DNA of 64,000 bases from Ruegeria halocynthiae (lineage in GTDB: Bacteria; Pseudomonadota; Alphaproteobacteria; Rhodobacterales; Rhodobacteraceae). Numbering within the stretch: position 1 is the first letter of the stretch; the number at the start of each line of letters is the position of its first letter. Positions 19,233 through 28,381 of the stretch are shown here, piece by piece. The translations under genes and the position numbers were made by a program. The DNA lies in assembly GCF_900106805.1 (NCBI RefSeq), contig NZ_FNNP01000001.1:310001-374000 (forward strand), written 5' to 3'. The notes beneath the pieces are model-generated. The model searched no databases. It was given only the letters and a program-made list of their open reading frames with translations, and had not been told where the DNA came from.

Positions 19233-20894
19233 ATGCTGCAAATTGATTCCTGGAAACGGGTCCTGATCTGGTCGGTCTGCGTGATCGGCCTGCTGATGGC
19301 CCTGCCGAATGCGTTCTATACACGCGTCGAGCAATCGAATGATGCCAAAGCTGCAATTGAGCTTGGTATCGACACTCCTGAGATGCAGGCAGAGGCGGCG
19401 CAGTGGCCGAATTGGCTGCCTTCGTCTTTGGTCAATCTGGGCCTTGATTTGCGCGGTGGGGCGCATCTGCTGGCCGAGGTTCAGGTAGGTGATGTTTACG
19501 AATCCCGGATGGAGGCGATGTGGCCAGAAATCCGCGATGCGCTGCGGGATGAACGCACAACGGTGGGCACAATCCGCCGTCAGGAATCCGCCCCCGATGA
19601 GATTCGCGTTCGGGTCAGTCAACCCGAAGGCATGACGCGCGCCTTAGAGGTCGTGCGTGGTTTGGCCCGGCAGGTGCAGACGCTGACCGGGGTCGGCGCC
19701 ACCGATATCGAGGCTCGTGCCGAAGGTGACACGATTGTCGTGCAGCTGTCCGATGCCGAAAAACTGGCATCCGATGACCGGACTGTGCGCCAATCCCTTG
19801 AGATCATTCGCCGCCGGATCGACGAAGTCGGTACGCGCGAACCTACGATCCAGCGCCAAGGCGCGGACCGAATTCTGATCCAAGTGCCGGGTATCGGCAG
19901 CGCCGGAGAACTGAAAAAGATTATTGGGACGACTGCTCAGTTGACCTTCAATCCGGTTGTCGGACCTGCAAACAGTTTGGATGATACCGTCGGAGTCGGA
20001 GAAAAAGTCGTTCCTTCGATTGAAGAAGGAGGTCGATTGTATGTGATCGAGTCCAACCCTGTTGTAACCGGCGAAGAACTAGTCGACGCGCAGCCGTCAT
20101 TCGATCAGAATGGACGCCCAGCGGTCAGCTTCCGGTTCAACACGTCGGGCGCACGCAAGTTTGGAGATTACACGCTTGAGAACATCGGTGCACCGTTCGC
20201 CATCGTTCTTGATGATGAGGTAATCTCGGCCCCAGTGATCCAGAGCCATATTCCGGGCGGTTCGGGTATCATCACCGGCAACTTTACGGTTGAAGAAAGC
20301 ACCAATCTGGCTGTTCTGCTGCGCGCAGGTGCGCTTCCTGCTGGCTTGGAGTTCCTGGAAGAACGCACCATTGGCCCGGAATTGGGCCAAGACAGCATCG
20401 ACGCAGGTAAAGTGGCCACAATCGTGGCCTTTGTCGCGGTGTTGGTCTTTATGGCACTCAGCTATGGTTTGTTTGGCATCTTTGCCAATATCGCATTGAT
20501 CCTGAACGTCGGGATTCTGTTTGGCCTGCTCTCACTGATCGGCGCAACGCTGACCCTGCCAGGGATCGCGGGTATTGTGTTGACGGTCGGTATGGCGGTG
20601 GACGCCAACGTGCTGATCTTCGAACGTATACGGGAAGAACTGAAGTCGGCCAAAGGTCCCGCGCGAGCCATCGAACTGGGTTACGAGAAGGCCCTGTCTG
20701 CCATTCTGGACGCCAACGTGACAACATTCATCACCGCAGTGATCCTGTTCGCCATGGGCAGCGGCCCGGTGCGCGGCTTTTCCATTACACTTGGTCTGGG
20801 CATTCTGACCTCGGTCTTCACCGCGATCTTCGTGACGCGCCTGATGATCGTGACATGGTTCGAACGCCGCCGTCCGAAAACGATCGAGGTTTGA
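19233..20894 (+). CDS. secD: Protein translocase subunit SecD
   Basis: This 553-residue RND-like membrane protein uses the proton gradient to complete protein export. It has an N-terminal helix, the conserved LGLDLRGGAHLL motif, a large periplasmic P1 region and a C-terminal six-helix block with GMAVDANVLIFERIREE. Only one base separates it from secF, so the two are translationally linked. Confidence 0.98.
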   Translation: MLQIDSWKRVLIWSVCVIGLLMALPNAFYTRVEQSNDAKAAIELGIDTPEMQAEAAQWPNWLPSSLVNLGLDLRGGAHLLAEVQVGDVYESRMEAMWPEIRDALRDERTTVGTIRRQESAPDEIRVRVSQPEGMTRALEVVRGLARQVQTLTGVGATDIEARAEGDTIVVQLSDAEKLASDDRTVRQSLEIIRRRIDEVGTREPTIQRQGADRILIQVPGIGSAGELKKIIGTTAQLTFNPVVGPANSLDDTVGVGEKVVPSIEEGGRLYVIESNPVVTGEELVDAQPSFDQNGRPAVSFRFNTSGARKFGDYTLENIGAPFAIVLDDEVISAPVIQSHIPGGSGIITGNFTVEESTNLAVLLRAGALPAGLEFLEERTIGPELGQDSIDAGKVATIVAFVAVLVFMALSYGLFGIFANIALILNVGILFGLLSLIGATLTLPGIAGIVLTVGMAVDANVLIFERIREELKSAKGPARAIELGYEKALSAILDANVTTFITAVILFAMGSGPVRGFSITLGLGILTSVFTAIFVTRLMIVTWFERRRPKTIEV

Positions 20895-20895
20895 C

Positions 20896-21864
20896 ATGAG
20901 ACTGAAACTCGTACCGCAAAACACCTCGTTCGATTTCTTCAGCCGCTGGAAAATCTGGCTGGGAATCTCGGGATTGATGATGGTAATCGCCTTCACATCC
21001 TTCATGTTGCAGGGTCTGAATTTTGGCATCGACTTCCGCGGAGGGACCACGATCCGGACTCAAAGCGCGCAAGAGATTGACGTGGGCGCCTATCGAGATG
21101 CAATCACGCCACTGGAACTTGGTGATGTGACGATCACCGAGATTTTCGATCCGACCTTCGGCGAAGATGAAAACGTTGCGATGATTCGAATTCAAGCGCA
21201 GGACGATGCCGAGGCAGTGTCGTCGGCGACTGTCACCGCTGTCGAAGAGGCACTCACCGTTGCGTCGCCGGACATCCAGTTTGTCTCAGTCGAATCCGTC
21301 GGCCCGAAAGTTTCGGGCGAGCTGATCCAGACCGCTGTGATCGCGGTTGCTTTGGCGATTGGCGCAGTGCTCGTTTACATCTGGCTTCGGTTCGAATGGC
21401 AGTTTGCACTCGGGGCCGTCGCCGCGCTGGTGCATGACGTGATCCTGACCATCGGCATCTTCTCGGAACTACAAATCCGGTTTGATCTGGCGATTATCGC
21501 GGCCCTGCTGACAATCGTCGGCTATTCGCTGAACGACACCGTGGTTGTCTTCGACCGCGTGCGCGAGAACCTACGCAAGTACAAGAAGAAAGACCTCAAG
21601 GAAGTTCTGAATATCTCGATCAACGAAACGCTCAGCCGGACGGTGATGACCTCGGTGACCACGCTGCTGGCACTGATCTCGCTCTATGTGCTTGGCGGAG
21701 ACGTAATCCGCGGCTTCGTCTTTGCGATGATCTGGGGCGTAATCGTAGGGACATATTCTTCGGTCTTCGTGGCCTCGACCATCCTGCTGTGGCTGGGGGT
21801 CAAACGTGACTGGTCGAAGCCATCGAACACGGCGGGCAACCAGTTTGCCAACATCGATGCCTGA
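20896..21864 (+). CDS. secF: Protein translocase subunit SecF
   Basis: This 322-residue partner of SecD has the GIDFRGGTTIR motif after helix 1 and the helix-4/5 signature YSLNDTVVVFDRVREN. Six transmembrane helices are visible. Its last codons overlap the start of the next gene by eight bases, extending the operon into a TauE/SafE permease. Confidence 0.98.
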   Translation: MRLKLVPQNTSFDFFSRWKIWLGISGLMMVIAFTSFMLQGLNFGIDFRGGTTIRTQSAQEIDVGAYRDAITPLELGDVTITEIFDPTFGEDENVAMIRIQAQDDAEAVSSATVTAVEEALTVASPDIQFVSVESVGPKVSGELIQTAVIAVALAIGAVLVYIWLRFEWQFALGAVAALVHDVILTIGIFSELQIRFDLAIIAALLTIVGYSLNDTVVVFDRVRENLRKYKKKDLKEVLNISINETLSRTVMTSVTTLLALISLYVLGGDVIRGFVFAMIWGVIVGTYSSVFVASTILLWLGVKRDWSKPSNTAGNQFANIDA

Positions 21865-22603
21865 GTATTTCGGCCAGACCCCAACCGGTCTGGCCGTCAT
21901 CGTTTTCGCAGCCTTCATCGGGGGCGTCGTGCGCGGTTTCTCCGGCTTTGGTACAGCGCTGATCTTTCTGCCTATAGCCAGCCCGTATCTTGGCCCTTTC
22001 GGTGCCATTATCGCACTGACGGTCATGGATATTTTCGGTCCGATCCCCAACCTGCGCCGTGCTTGGGCAGTCGTCGACAAAGCCGATCTGGTGCGCCTTC
22101 TGTTTGGATGTGCATTGATCTTGCCTGTGGGCTTATGGCTGCTGACCCGTACGCAACCCGAAGTGTTTCGCTATCTGGTCAGTGTGATCTCGTTGTTGAT
22201 GTTGGCCGTTCTTATCTTTGGCCTGCGCTATCGTGGAAAGGTGCGGCGGCGCATGGTTGTGGCGATTGGCGGGGCGGCCGGGCTGCTTGGCGGTGTTGCC
22301 GGCATTCCGGGACCTGCGGTGATCATGTTCTATATGTCACGGCCATTGCCGGTCACGATCATCCGCGCGACGATTCTGCTGTTTCTGTTTGCCTTCGATC
22401 TGCTGATCCTCGGTTATCTTAGCGGCATGGGTCGCCTTTCGGTCGCGAGTGTTGGGCTGGGACTTGCACTTGCGATGCCCAACATGGCTGGTAACTGGCT
22501 AGGGGGCTGGATGTTTCGACCAGAACACGAGAGGCTCTATCGCGCGGCTGCGTATCTGGTGATCGCAACAGCAGCCTTGTCGGGCCTGCCACTTTGGGGC
22601 TAG
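21857..22603 (+). CDS. TauE/SafE-family permease
   Basis: This 248-residue very hydrophobic protein has about eight helices in two homologous halves. Each half carries the family GxxSGFG(T/A)-type motif (VVRGFSGFGTALIFLPIASPYLGP and GGVAGIPGPAVIMFYMSRPLP). Members export or import sulfite, sulfoacetate or other organic anions. The ATG at 21857 overlaps the end of secF and implies translational coupling. The substrate is unknown. Confidence 0.87.
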   Translation: MPEYFGQTPTGLAVIVFAAFIGGVVRGFSGFGTALIFLPIASPYLGPFGAIIALTVMDIFGPIPNLRRAWAVVDKADLVRLLFGCALILPVGLWLLTRTQPEVFRYLVSVISLLMLAVLIFGLRYRGKVRRRMVVAIGGAAGLLGGVAGIPGPAVIMFYMSRPLPVTIIRATILLFLFAFDLLILGYLSGMGRLSVASVGLGLALAMPNMAGNWLGGWMFRPEHERLYRAAAYLVIATAALSGLPLWG

Positions 22604-22613
22604 AAGGCTCGAC

Positions 22614-22967
22614 ATGCGCTTGAACGAAATCACATATACCAATGCCCAGCCAGTTGATGGGTATGGCCCTGGGTTCTTTCGGATTGGGGGGCACGTCTGT
22701 GAAGGCGCAGTCTTGACAGGCCCGACGGGCACGATGGCTTGGGGCGGTTACACCGATGCCGAGGCGCTTCTGGCGCTCTCCGAACATGTGGACGTTCTGT
22801 TCATCGGGACGGGGAAAGAGCTGGACCATATCCCATCAGATCTGCGCAAGGCGCTGGAAGAGGGCGGGCTGGGCGTCGATATTATGAACTCGCCCGCTGC
22901 TTGTCGCACTTACAATGTTCTGCTTTCCGAAGGCCGCCGCGTCGCGCTGGCGCTGCTACCGGTCTGA
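22614..22967 (+). CDS. Mth938-like (NDUFAF3/AAMDC family) protein
   Basis: This 117-residue soluble protein has the Mth938 fold pattern: GGHVCEGAVLTGPTGTMAW, then LFIGTGKELDHIPSDLRKALEEGGLGVDIMNSPAACRTYNVLLSEGRRVALALLPV. Mitochondrial relatives assist respiratory complex I assembly. In alphaproteobacteria the gene commonly follows secDF, as here. Its molecular role in bacteria is unproven. Confidence 0.88.
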   Translation: MRLNEITYTNAQPVDGYGPGFFRIGGHVCEGAVLTGPTGTMAWGGYTDAEALLALSEHVDVLFIGTGKELDHIPSDLRKALEEGGLGVDIMNSPAACRTYNVLLSEGRRVALALLPV

Positions 22968-23111
22968 AGGTCTACTCTTCATCAGGTTAAAAATATTCCG
23001 GAGTATGTGAGGGGCCGACACCTAACTCTTTGATCGCGACTGTCGAGAAACCATGCGATCTGCGGCAATTCCGACCTTTTGCCCGCGCCTGCAATCCGTT
23101 AAGCGGGCGCA

Positions 23112-23726
23112 ATGACACTGACTGTAACCGATCTGGCCATCGCCCGCGGTGGCATTCCCGTGCTGGAAGGGCTGAGTTTTTCACTTCACGCCGGGCGAGC
23201 CCTGATCTTGCGGGGGCCCAATGGAATCGGAAAGACCACGCTGTTGCGTACGTTGGCAGGTCTGCAGCCCCCGCTAACGGGGCGGATCGAAGGGGCAGAA
23301 GATCAGATCGCTTATGCGTCACACTCAGACGGGTTGAAACCAACCCTGAGTGTGGTTGAAAATCTTAGCTTTTGGGCGTCGGTCTTCGGCACCAATGATA
23401 TTCAGCGCGCGCTTGATGCCTTTGCATTGAACGACCTGGCTGACCGCCACGCAGGCAATCTTTCTGCCGGTCAAAAACGCCGCCTGGGACTGGCAAGGAT
23501 GCTGGTCACCGGACGCCCGATCTGGATGCTGGACGAGCCCACGGTATCGCTGGACCGCAACGCGGTGCAGATGTTTGCGGATGCGGTTCGGGCCCATTTG
23601 GGGCAGGGCGGCTCAGCGCTGATCGCCACCCATATCGACCTTGGGCTGGACGGAGAGGTTCTGGATGTCGGCCCCAACAAGGCCAAATCCAAACCCATCG
23701 ACGATTTCGACGGAGGCTTCCTGTGA
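23112..23726 (+). CDS. ccmA: Heme exporter ATPase CcmA
   Basis: This 204-residue ABC ATPase of the CcmABCD complex drives release of holo-CcmE during cytochrome c maturation. It has Walker [10 protein letters not shown], signature [16 protein letters not shown] and Walker [13 protein letters not shown]. Its stop overlaps the ccmB GTG start by four bases (GTGA). Confidence 0.95.
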   Translation: MTLTVTDLAIARGGIPVLEGLSFSLHAGRALILRGPNGIGKTTLLRTLAGLQPPLTGRIEGAEDQIAYASHSDGLKPTLSVVENLSFWASVFGTNDIQRALDAFALNDLADRHAGNLSAGQKRRLGLARMLVTGRPIWMLDEPTVSLDRNAVQMFADAVRAHLGQGGSALIATHIDLGLDGEVLDVGPNKAKSKPIDDFDGGFL

Positions 23727-24379
23727 TCGCCTTGTTGTTACGTGACCTGAAACTGGCCTTCCGCGCGGGCGGCGGGTTTGGTTTGGGTCTGGCGTTCTTC
23801 CTGATCGTCACTGTTCTGGTGCCATTTTCCGTAGGCCCGCAATCCTCGCTGCTTTCGACCATTGCGCCAGGTGTCCTTTGGTTGGGTGCGCTTTTGGCGT
23901 GCCTGCTGTCGCTCGATCGGCTGCTGGCGCTGGATTGGGAAGATGGCTCACTCGATTTGCTGGCCACGGCGCCGCTGCCTCTGGAATCGGTCGTTACGAT
24001 CAAAGCACTTGCCCACTGGCTGACCACCGGGTTGCCGCTGGTTCTGGCGGCCCCGTTTCTGGGGGTACTGCTGAACCTTCCAGTGCCGGGCTTCTCGTGG
24101 CTTGTCATATCGCTGCTGCTCGGCACCCCGGCGATGAGCGTTATCGGAACCTTCGGCGCCGCCCTCACCGTTGGCCTCAAACGAGGTGGGCTGCTGCTGT
24201 CGCTACTTGTTCTGCCGCTCTATGTCCCAACACTGATTTTCGGGGCCGAAGTTGCCCGGCGCGGTGCAACGGGTATGGAAACACAAACGCCGCTGCTAAT
24301 GCTAGCGGGGATCACTGCCGCCACGGTTGCGCTTTTACCATTTGCCAGCGCCGCAGTGCTGCGCATCAATCTTAGGTGA
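23723..24379 (+). CDS. ccmB: Heme exporter membrane subunit CcmB
   Basis: This 218-residue protein has six hydrophobic helices and opens [20 protein letters not shown]. Motifs [25 protein letters not shown] and [15 protein letters not shown] are typical of CcmB. It partners CcmA. The start codon is GTG. Confidence 0.95.
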   Translation: MIALLLRDLKLAFRAGGGFGLGLAFFLIVTVLVPFSVGPQSSLLSTIAPGVLWLGALLACLLSLDRLLALDWEDGSLDLLATAPLPLESVVTIKALAHWLTTGLPLVLAAPFLGVLLNLPVPGFSWLVISLLLGTPAMSVIGTFGAALTVGLKRGGLLLSLLVLPLYVPTLIFGAEVARRGATGMETQTPLLMLAGITAATVALLPFASAAVLRINLR

Positions 24380-24392
24380 CACCAAGCAAAGA

Positions 24393-24406
24393 TTGACCGA
24401 GGTCAA
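24393..24406. promoter_or_regulatory. FNR/Dnr-type site before ccmC
   Basis: TTGACCGAGGTCAA is a perfect dyad matching the FNR-family form TTGAN-N4-NTCAA with C/G at the inner position. A TTGAGA-N17-TAGATA promoter candidate follows at 24407-24435, which places the dyad centre at about -42 of a start near 24442. Confidence 0.5.
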
Positions 24407-24435
24407 TTGAGAACCATGCCGACTCGGACTAGATA
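24407..24435 (+). promoter_or_regulatory. Candidate promoter of ccmC
   Basis: TTGAGA, a 17-base spacer and TAGATA fit sigma-70-type boxes. The expected start would fall on or next to the ccmC ATG at 24442, suggesting a leaderless or nearly leaderless mRNA. This is inferred from spacing only. Confidence 0.4.
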
Positions 24436-24441
24436 GGGCTC

Positions 24442-25215
24442 ATGACAATCGCCGCCAAAGCCAACGCCCTCTGGGAATATGCCAATCCGCGTAAATTCCT
24501 CGCCACCAGCGAGCGGGTTTTGCCGTTCTTCTGGATTACATCGGCTGCTCTTCTGGTCGTTGGTCTGACCTGGGGGTTCTTTTTTACACCGGATGACTAC
24601 AAGCAGGGTTCGACGGTCAAGATCATCTACCTGCATGTGCCTGCTGCGCTGATGGCGATCAATTGCTGGCTTATGATGCTGGCCACTTCGCTGGTCTGGC
24701 TTGTGCGTCGCCATCATGTCAGCGCGCTTGCCGCCCGTGCAGCAGCGCCGATTGGCATCGTCATGACGCTGATCGCACTGGCGACCGGAGCAATCTGGGG
24801 TCAACCCATGTGGGGGACATGGTGGGCCTGGGACCCACGCCTGACTTCATTCCTGATCCTGTTCCTGTTCTATCTGGGCTATGTCGCCCTGTGGGAGGCG
24901 ATCGAGGACCCGGACACAGCAGCCGATCTGACCTCGGTTCTCTGCCTAGTGGGTTCGGTCTTTGCGATCCTCAGCCGCTATGCAGTGAATTTCTGGAACC
25001 AGGGGCTGCATCAGGGGGCATCGGTCATGCGGGCGGGTGCCGTCACCGGTACTGATACTCAGGAAAAGGTTAGCAATATCTATTTCTACCCGTTGCTGTT
25101 GTGCATCGTCGGATTTGTGCTGCTGTTCATTGCTTTGGTGTTGTATCGCACCGGCACTGAAATCCGTGCCCGCCGTATTAATGCGCTGTTGGCGCGTGAG
25201 AGGGTTAACGGATGA
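24442..25215 (+). CDS. ccmC: Heme-handling membrane protein CcmC
   Basis: This 257-residue protein has six helices and the WWD heme-binding signature WGTWWAWDPRLTSFLILF, with histidines in YLHVPAALMAIN and RHHV loops. CcmC loads heme onto CcmE. The stop overlaps the ccmD ATG (ATGA). It starts 62 bases after ccmB, with a possible promoter of its own in the gap. Confidence 0.96.
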   Translation: MTIAAKANALWEYANPRKFLATSERVLPFFWITSAALLVVGLTWGFFFTPDDYKQGSTVKIIYLHVPAALMAINCWLMMLATSLVWLVRRHHVSALAARAAAPIGIVMTLIALATGAIWGQPMWGTWWAWDPRLTSFLILFLFYLGYVALWEAIEDPDTAADLTSVLCLVGSVFAILSRYAVNFWNQGLHQGASVMRAGAVTGTDTQEKVSNIYFYPLLLCIVGFVLLFIALVLYRTGTEIRARRINALLARERVNG

Positions 25216-25370
25216 TACCTGAACTGGGGAAATACGCGGACACGGTTCTGTCAGCCTATGCGGCTTCGATCCTGTTACTGTTCGCGCTGGTGGTGTTCAG
25301 CATCCTGCGCGGCCGCAAGGTACGGGCCGAGATGGAAAAGATTGAACAGAGGATGTCGCGCAATGGCTAA
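25212..25370 (+). CDS. ccmD: Heme exporter small subunit CcmD
   Basis: This 52-residue protein has one transmembrane helix (AASILLLFALVVFSIL) after a short periplasmic start, MIPELGKYADTVLSAY, and a basic cytoplasmic tail (RGRKVRAEMEKIEQRM). This is the CcmD pattern. It overlaps ccmC by four bases and ccmG by eight. It releases holo-CcmE with CcmABC. Confidence 0.93.
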   Translation: MIPELGKYADTVLSAYAASILLLFALVVFSILRGRKVRAEMEKIEQRMSRNG

Positions 25371-25905
25371 AATTTCGCCCCTGATGATCGCGCCGCCGCT
25401 GATCTTTGGTGCTTTCGCCGTTCTGGCCGGAATTGGTATGTTCCGCGATGATCCAAATGCGTTGCCCTCGGCACGCGAAGGGCAATCAGCCCCTCCGGTG
25501 GTGCTGACCGAGTTTGCGGGAAAGCCAGATTTCGACGATGCAACGTTGCGTGACGGAGAGGTCAAGTTGGTCAACTATTGGGCCAGCTGGTGCGCGCCCT
25601 GCCGAGTGGAACACCCCAACCTGCAGGCGCTGTCGGACGAAGGCATCCCGATCTATGGCATTAACTACAAGGATAAGCTCAGCAATGCTGAATCGTTCTT
25701 GACCGAGCTTGGCGACCCCTATCACGCCATCGGGCGGGATGAGAAAGGCCGGATGGGATTGGACTGGGGTGTCTACGGTGTGCCGGAAACCTATGTGATT
25801 GATGGCGAAGGCACGATTATTTTGCGCTTCGCCGGGCCGATCACGCAAAGGGTGATCGAAAGCACACTTCGGCCCGCGCTGGAGAAAGCCTCGGGCAACG
25901 ATTGA
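25363..25905 (+). CDS. ccmG: Thiol:disulfide oxidoreductase CcmG (DsbE)
   Basis: This 180-residue membrane-tethered thioredoxin-like protein has an N-terminal anchor helix and the active site WASWCAPC (Cys77, Cys80). The CcmG-typical GVYGVPETYVIDGEGTI segment with cis-Pro follows. It reduces apocytochrome c for heme ligation. ccmE, ccmF and ccmH are not in this window. Confidence 0.95.
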   Translation: MAKISPLMIAPPLIFGAFAVLAGIGMFRDDPNALPSAREGQSAPPVVLTEFAGKPDFDDATLRDGEVKLVNYWASWCAPCRVEHPNLQALSDEGIPIYGINYKDKLSNAESFLTELGDPYHAIGRDEKGRMGLDWGVYGVPETYVIDGEGTIILRFAGPITQRVIESTLRPALEKASGND

Positions 25906-25912
25906 ACGTCGT

Positions 25913-26614
25913 TTAGAGCCTGTAGCCGCCGGTCACGCTCAGAACCTCTCCGGTGATGAATGCGGCCTCATCCGAGACCAGAAACCGCACGGCTTTGGCG
26001 ATATCTTGGGGCTTTCCCGCACGGCCCAAAGCCGTTTGCTCGACAAAGAGCGCCGTCAGATCATCGGGGCGCGGCGCCTCGGGGATGTTGATCGCACCGG
26101 GTGCAACGGCGTTGACGCGTATCCCTTCCGGCCCCAGTTCTTTTGCCATCGCGCGCGTCCAAAGGTTCAATGCGGCTTTACTGGCGCCGTAGGTGACCGC
26201 ATCGCGCGGCGGCAGAACCGCGTTCATCGATGAGATGCTGACAATCGAGGACCCGCGCGACAGATGAGGCAGGGCTGAGGCAAGTAGCGCTGCCGGGGTC
26301 AGAAGGTTAAGATCAAGAATGGCGCGGTGATCATCAGGCTGAAACGTCTCTTTGGGGGTCGATTTGACCAGACCCGCGTTGTTTACGATGACGTCCAGGC
26401 GCCCGAAGCGCGAGAGTACCTGCTCGACAACTGCGCCTGGCTGATCGGTTTCCGTCAGATCTGACCGGATTGCCAACCTATCACCTTGCATCAGCGTCAC
26501 ATCAGGTTTCGACGACAGCCATGTGAAGGCGATCAGATGATCGCGGCTCAGGTCTTCGACGATGGCGCGACCGATGCCGCGCGCTCCGCCGGTTATCAGG
26601 GCAACTTTCTTCAT
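25913..26614 (-). CDS. Short-chain dehydrogenase/reductase
   Basis: This 233-residue SDR has the Rossmann motif TGGARGIG, NNAG, catalytic Ser (SISSMNA) and YGASKAALN, with a C-terminal FITGEVLSVTGGYRL. The start at 26614 (MKKVALITGGARG) is preferred to a 12-residue-longer frame. Its substrate is unknown. It converges with ccmG, seven bases apart. Confidence 0.9.
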   Translation of the reverse strand: MKKVALITGGARGIGRAIVEDLSRDHLIAFTWLSSKPDVTLMQGDRLAIRSDLTETDQPGAVVEQVLSRFGRLDVIVNNAGLVKSTPKETFQPDDHRAILDLNLLTPAALLASALPHLSRGSSIVSISSMNAVLPPRDAVTYGASKAALNLWTRAMAKELGPEGIRVNAVAPGAINIPEAPRPDDLTALFVEQTALGRAGKPQDIAKAVRFLVSDEAAFITGEVLSVTGGYRL

Positions 26615-26685
26615 GTCGACCAAAAGATCTCTAATCCACGCGGGTTTCAATGCCGATCTTCATGAGGCGAGGCTTGGATGACCGC

Positions 26686-26775
26686 CTATTTCCGCAACAG
26701 AATCCAGATCATTGCTCCAATAAAGGCGAATGTGGTCAGGTTCATCAACGTGTCAGTCAGATCACCGATCAGCAT
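26686..26775 (-). CDS. 29-residue membrane miniprotein overlapping the BCCT gene
   Basis: This short frame starts ATG at 26775, inside the last codons of the BCCT gene, and is preceded by GAGGAGG at good spacing. It encodes MLIGDLTDTLMNL and then a hydrophobic stretch, TTFAFIGAMIWILL, ending RK. That is the layout of a single-pass membrane miniprotein with a basic C-terminus. A 14-base overlap suggests translational coupling with the transporter. I do not recognise a family. Confidence 0.6.
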   Translation of the reverse strand: MLIGDLTDTLMNLTTFAFIGAMIWILLRK

Positions 26776-28264
26776 GGTCTTGACCCTCCTCTCGCAGACC
26801 GCGGAACAGGCATACCATCAGCAGAGCCGAGATGAACACAAAGGGTAACGCCCCCAGTGAGATCAGGATTTTGACCGATTCCACTGACCCTGACAGGATC
26901 ATCGCGACGCTCAAAAGACCCAACAATGCACCCCAGATCAGACGCACGCGCGGGGGCGGATTTTCATCCCCGTCGGTCGAGAAAGTGCCCAAAACAAAAG
27001 CCGCGCTGACCACGCTGGTCACGATAAACAGAAACGCTGCCAATACGGTGGCGAGCGTGGTGATCAGGGACAAGGGCAGACGGTCGAGCAGGGCGAAAGT
27101 TACACGCTCGATGTTTGTTTGCGTCAAGGTCAACAACTCTCCGGCACCGTTCAGGGCCTCGAACAGACCGATGCCGCCAAAAGCGCCGAACCAGAGGATC
27201 GAAAACAGTGTGGGTGCGAAGAGCACTCCGATCACGAATTCTCGGATCGTGCGACCGCGTGAGATGCGCGCGACGAATACGCCCACGAACGGTCCCCAGG
27301 CGATCCACCAGACCATGTAGGTCAGGGTCCAGTCGCTGAACCATTTGGCGACGTCATCGCCAAAGAATGTGAAGGTCTGAAAGCCCCGAGGGATGACATT
27401 GGTGACATAATCGCCGAACCCCTGAACCACGGTGTTCAACAGATACTCGGTGGGTCCGAGGACCACCGTGTAGGCCACAAGGCAGATCGCGATCAGCATT
27501 GCCGCATTGGACAGACGCGCCATGCCTTGGCCCAGATCGATCAACAGGGCAGGGATATAGGCCACGACCATTGCCAGAAAGACTATGCCAATCAGCAGTG
27601 CTCCGACGGTTTCCCGGCCGCCGAGAACCGCAATTCCGTCGGCCACCTGAAACACGCCCATTGCCATCGAGCCGCCGACACCGATGGCAATGGCGACAAT
27701 GGCGCTGAAGTCCGACAGCCACCCGACCCACTCGGCCCAACGTTCGCCGGGGAACAGGTCTTTGATCGGGGCGCTGACCATCATGCCCGTCCCGCGCCGA
27801 AAGCTGAAATAGGCAATCGTCAGCGCGGTCGAGCCGTATATCGCCCAAGCGTGCAGCCCCCAGTGAAAATTTGTCGCCAACATGGCCTGCTGCGCGGCGA
27901 TAAAATCCGGCGCCATGCCTGAAATGAAGTTGAAATGGGTCAGGGGTTCGGCAACGGCCCAGAACAACAGTCCAACGCCCATTCCAGCAGAGAACAGCAT
28001 CGAAATCCACGTTACGGTCGAGAATTCCGGCTGTTCATCATCTTGGCCAAGGCGGATATTTCCGTAAGGGGAAAACGCCAAGAACAGACATCCGATCAAC
28101 ATGCCCGAAGCGGCGAGCATCACGAACCAGCCACGGCTGCGGAAGGTTTGCTGCACGATTCCGTTGGCCCAAGCCACCAAGCTCTGGATGTCGATGACAC
28201 CCCATATCCCGATCACCGCAATAACGCTAAGGGAGCAGACCAGCAGGGCGTTGGGCTTTTTCAT
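26762..28264 (-). CDS. BCCT-family osmolyte transporter
   Basis: This 500-residue, about 12-helix carrier of the betaine/choline/carnitine family has the GMGVGLLFWAVAEPLTHF sodium-site region and the signature WTLTYMVWWIAWGPFVGVFVARISRGRTIREF. Substrates may include glycine betaine, choline or DMSP. The sequence alone does not decide, although dddP lies in the same window. The start at 28264 (MKKPNALLV) is chosen since the longer frame adds a polar 36-residue leader. Confidence 0.92.
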   Translation of the reverse strand: MKKPNALLVCSLSVIAVIGIWGVIDIQSLVAWANGIVQQTFRSRGWFVMLAASGMLIGCLFLAFSPYGNIRLGQDDEQPEFSTVTWISMLFSAGMGVGLLFWAVAEPLTHFNFISGMAPDFIAAQQAMLATNFHWGLHAWAIYGSTALTIAYFSFRRGTGMMVSAPIKDLFPGERWAEWVGWLSDFSAIVAIAIGVGGSMAMGVFQVADGIAVLGGRETVGALLIGIVFLAMVVAYIPALLIDLGQGMARLSNAAMLIAICLVAYTVVLGPTEYLLNTVVQGFGDYVTNVIPRGFQTFTFFGDDVAKWFSDWTLTYMVWWIAWGPFVGVFVARISRGRTIREFVIGVLFAPTLFSILWFGAFGGIGLFEALNGAGELLTLTQTNIERVTFALLDRLPLSLITTLATVLAAFLFIVTSVVSAAFVLGTFSTDGDENPPPRVRLIWGALLGLLSVAMILSGSVESVKILISLGALPFVFISALLMVCLFRGLREEGQDHADR

Positions 28265-28332
28265 GGTGATCGAGTTCCATATATGGCTTTGCCCAACAGT
28301 TTCAGATTTTTGAATAAATGACCAGAAAGCAT

Positions 28333-28358
28333 AACCCCCAGCGCAAGGCCAGGGGTTA
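28333..28358 (-). terminator. Possible terminator of acnA
   Basis: AACCCC and GGGGTT arms around a 14-base loop lie just downstream of acnA on the minus strand. The T-rich tail is weak. Confidence 0.4.
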
Positions 28359-28381
28359 AGATTTGCTTTCAAGTTATTGCG

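Noticed and set aside
17055..19622. MscS frame extended to 855 codons
   Set aside because: The extra 300 codons are antisense to yajC and secD. A signal peptide and an AGGAGG site place the true start at 18719.
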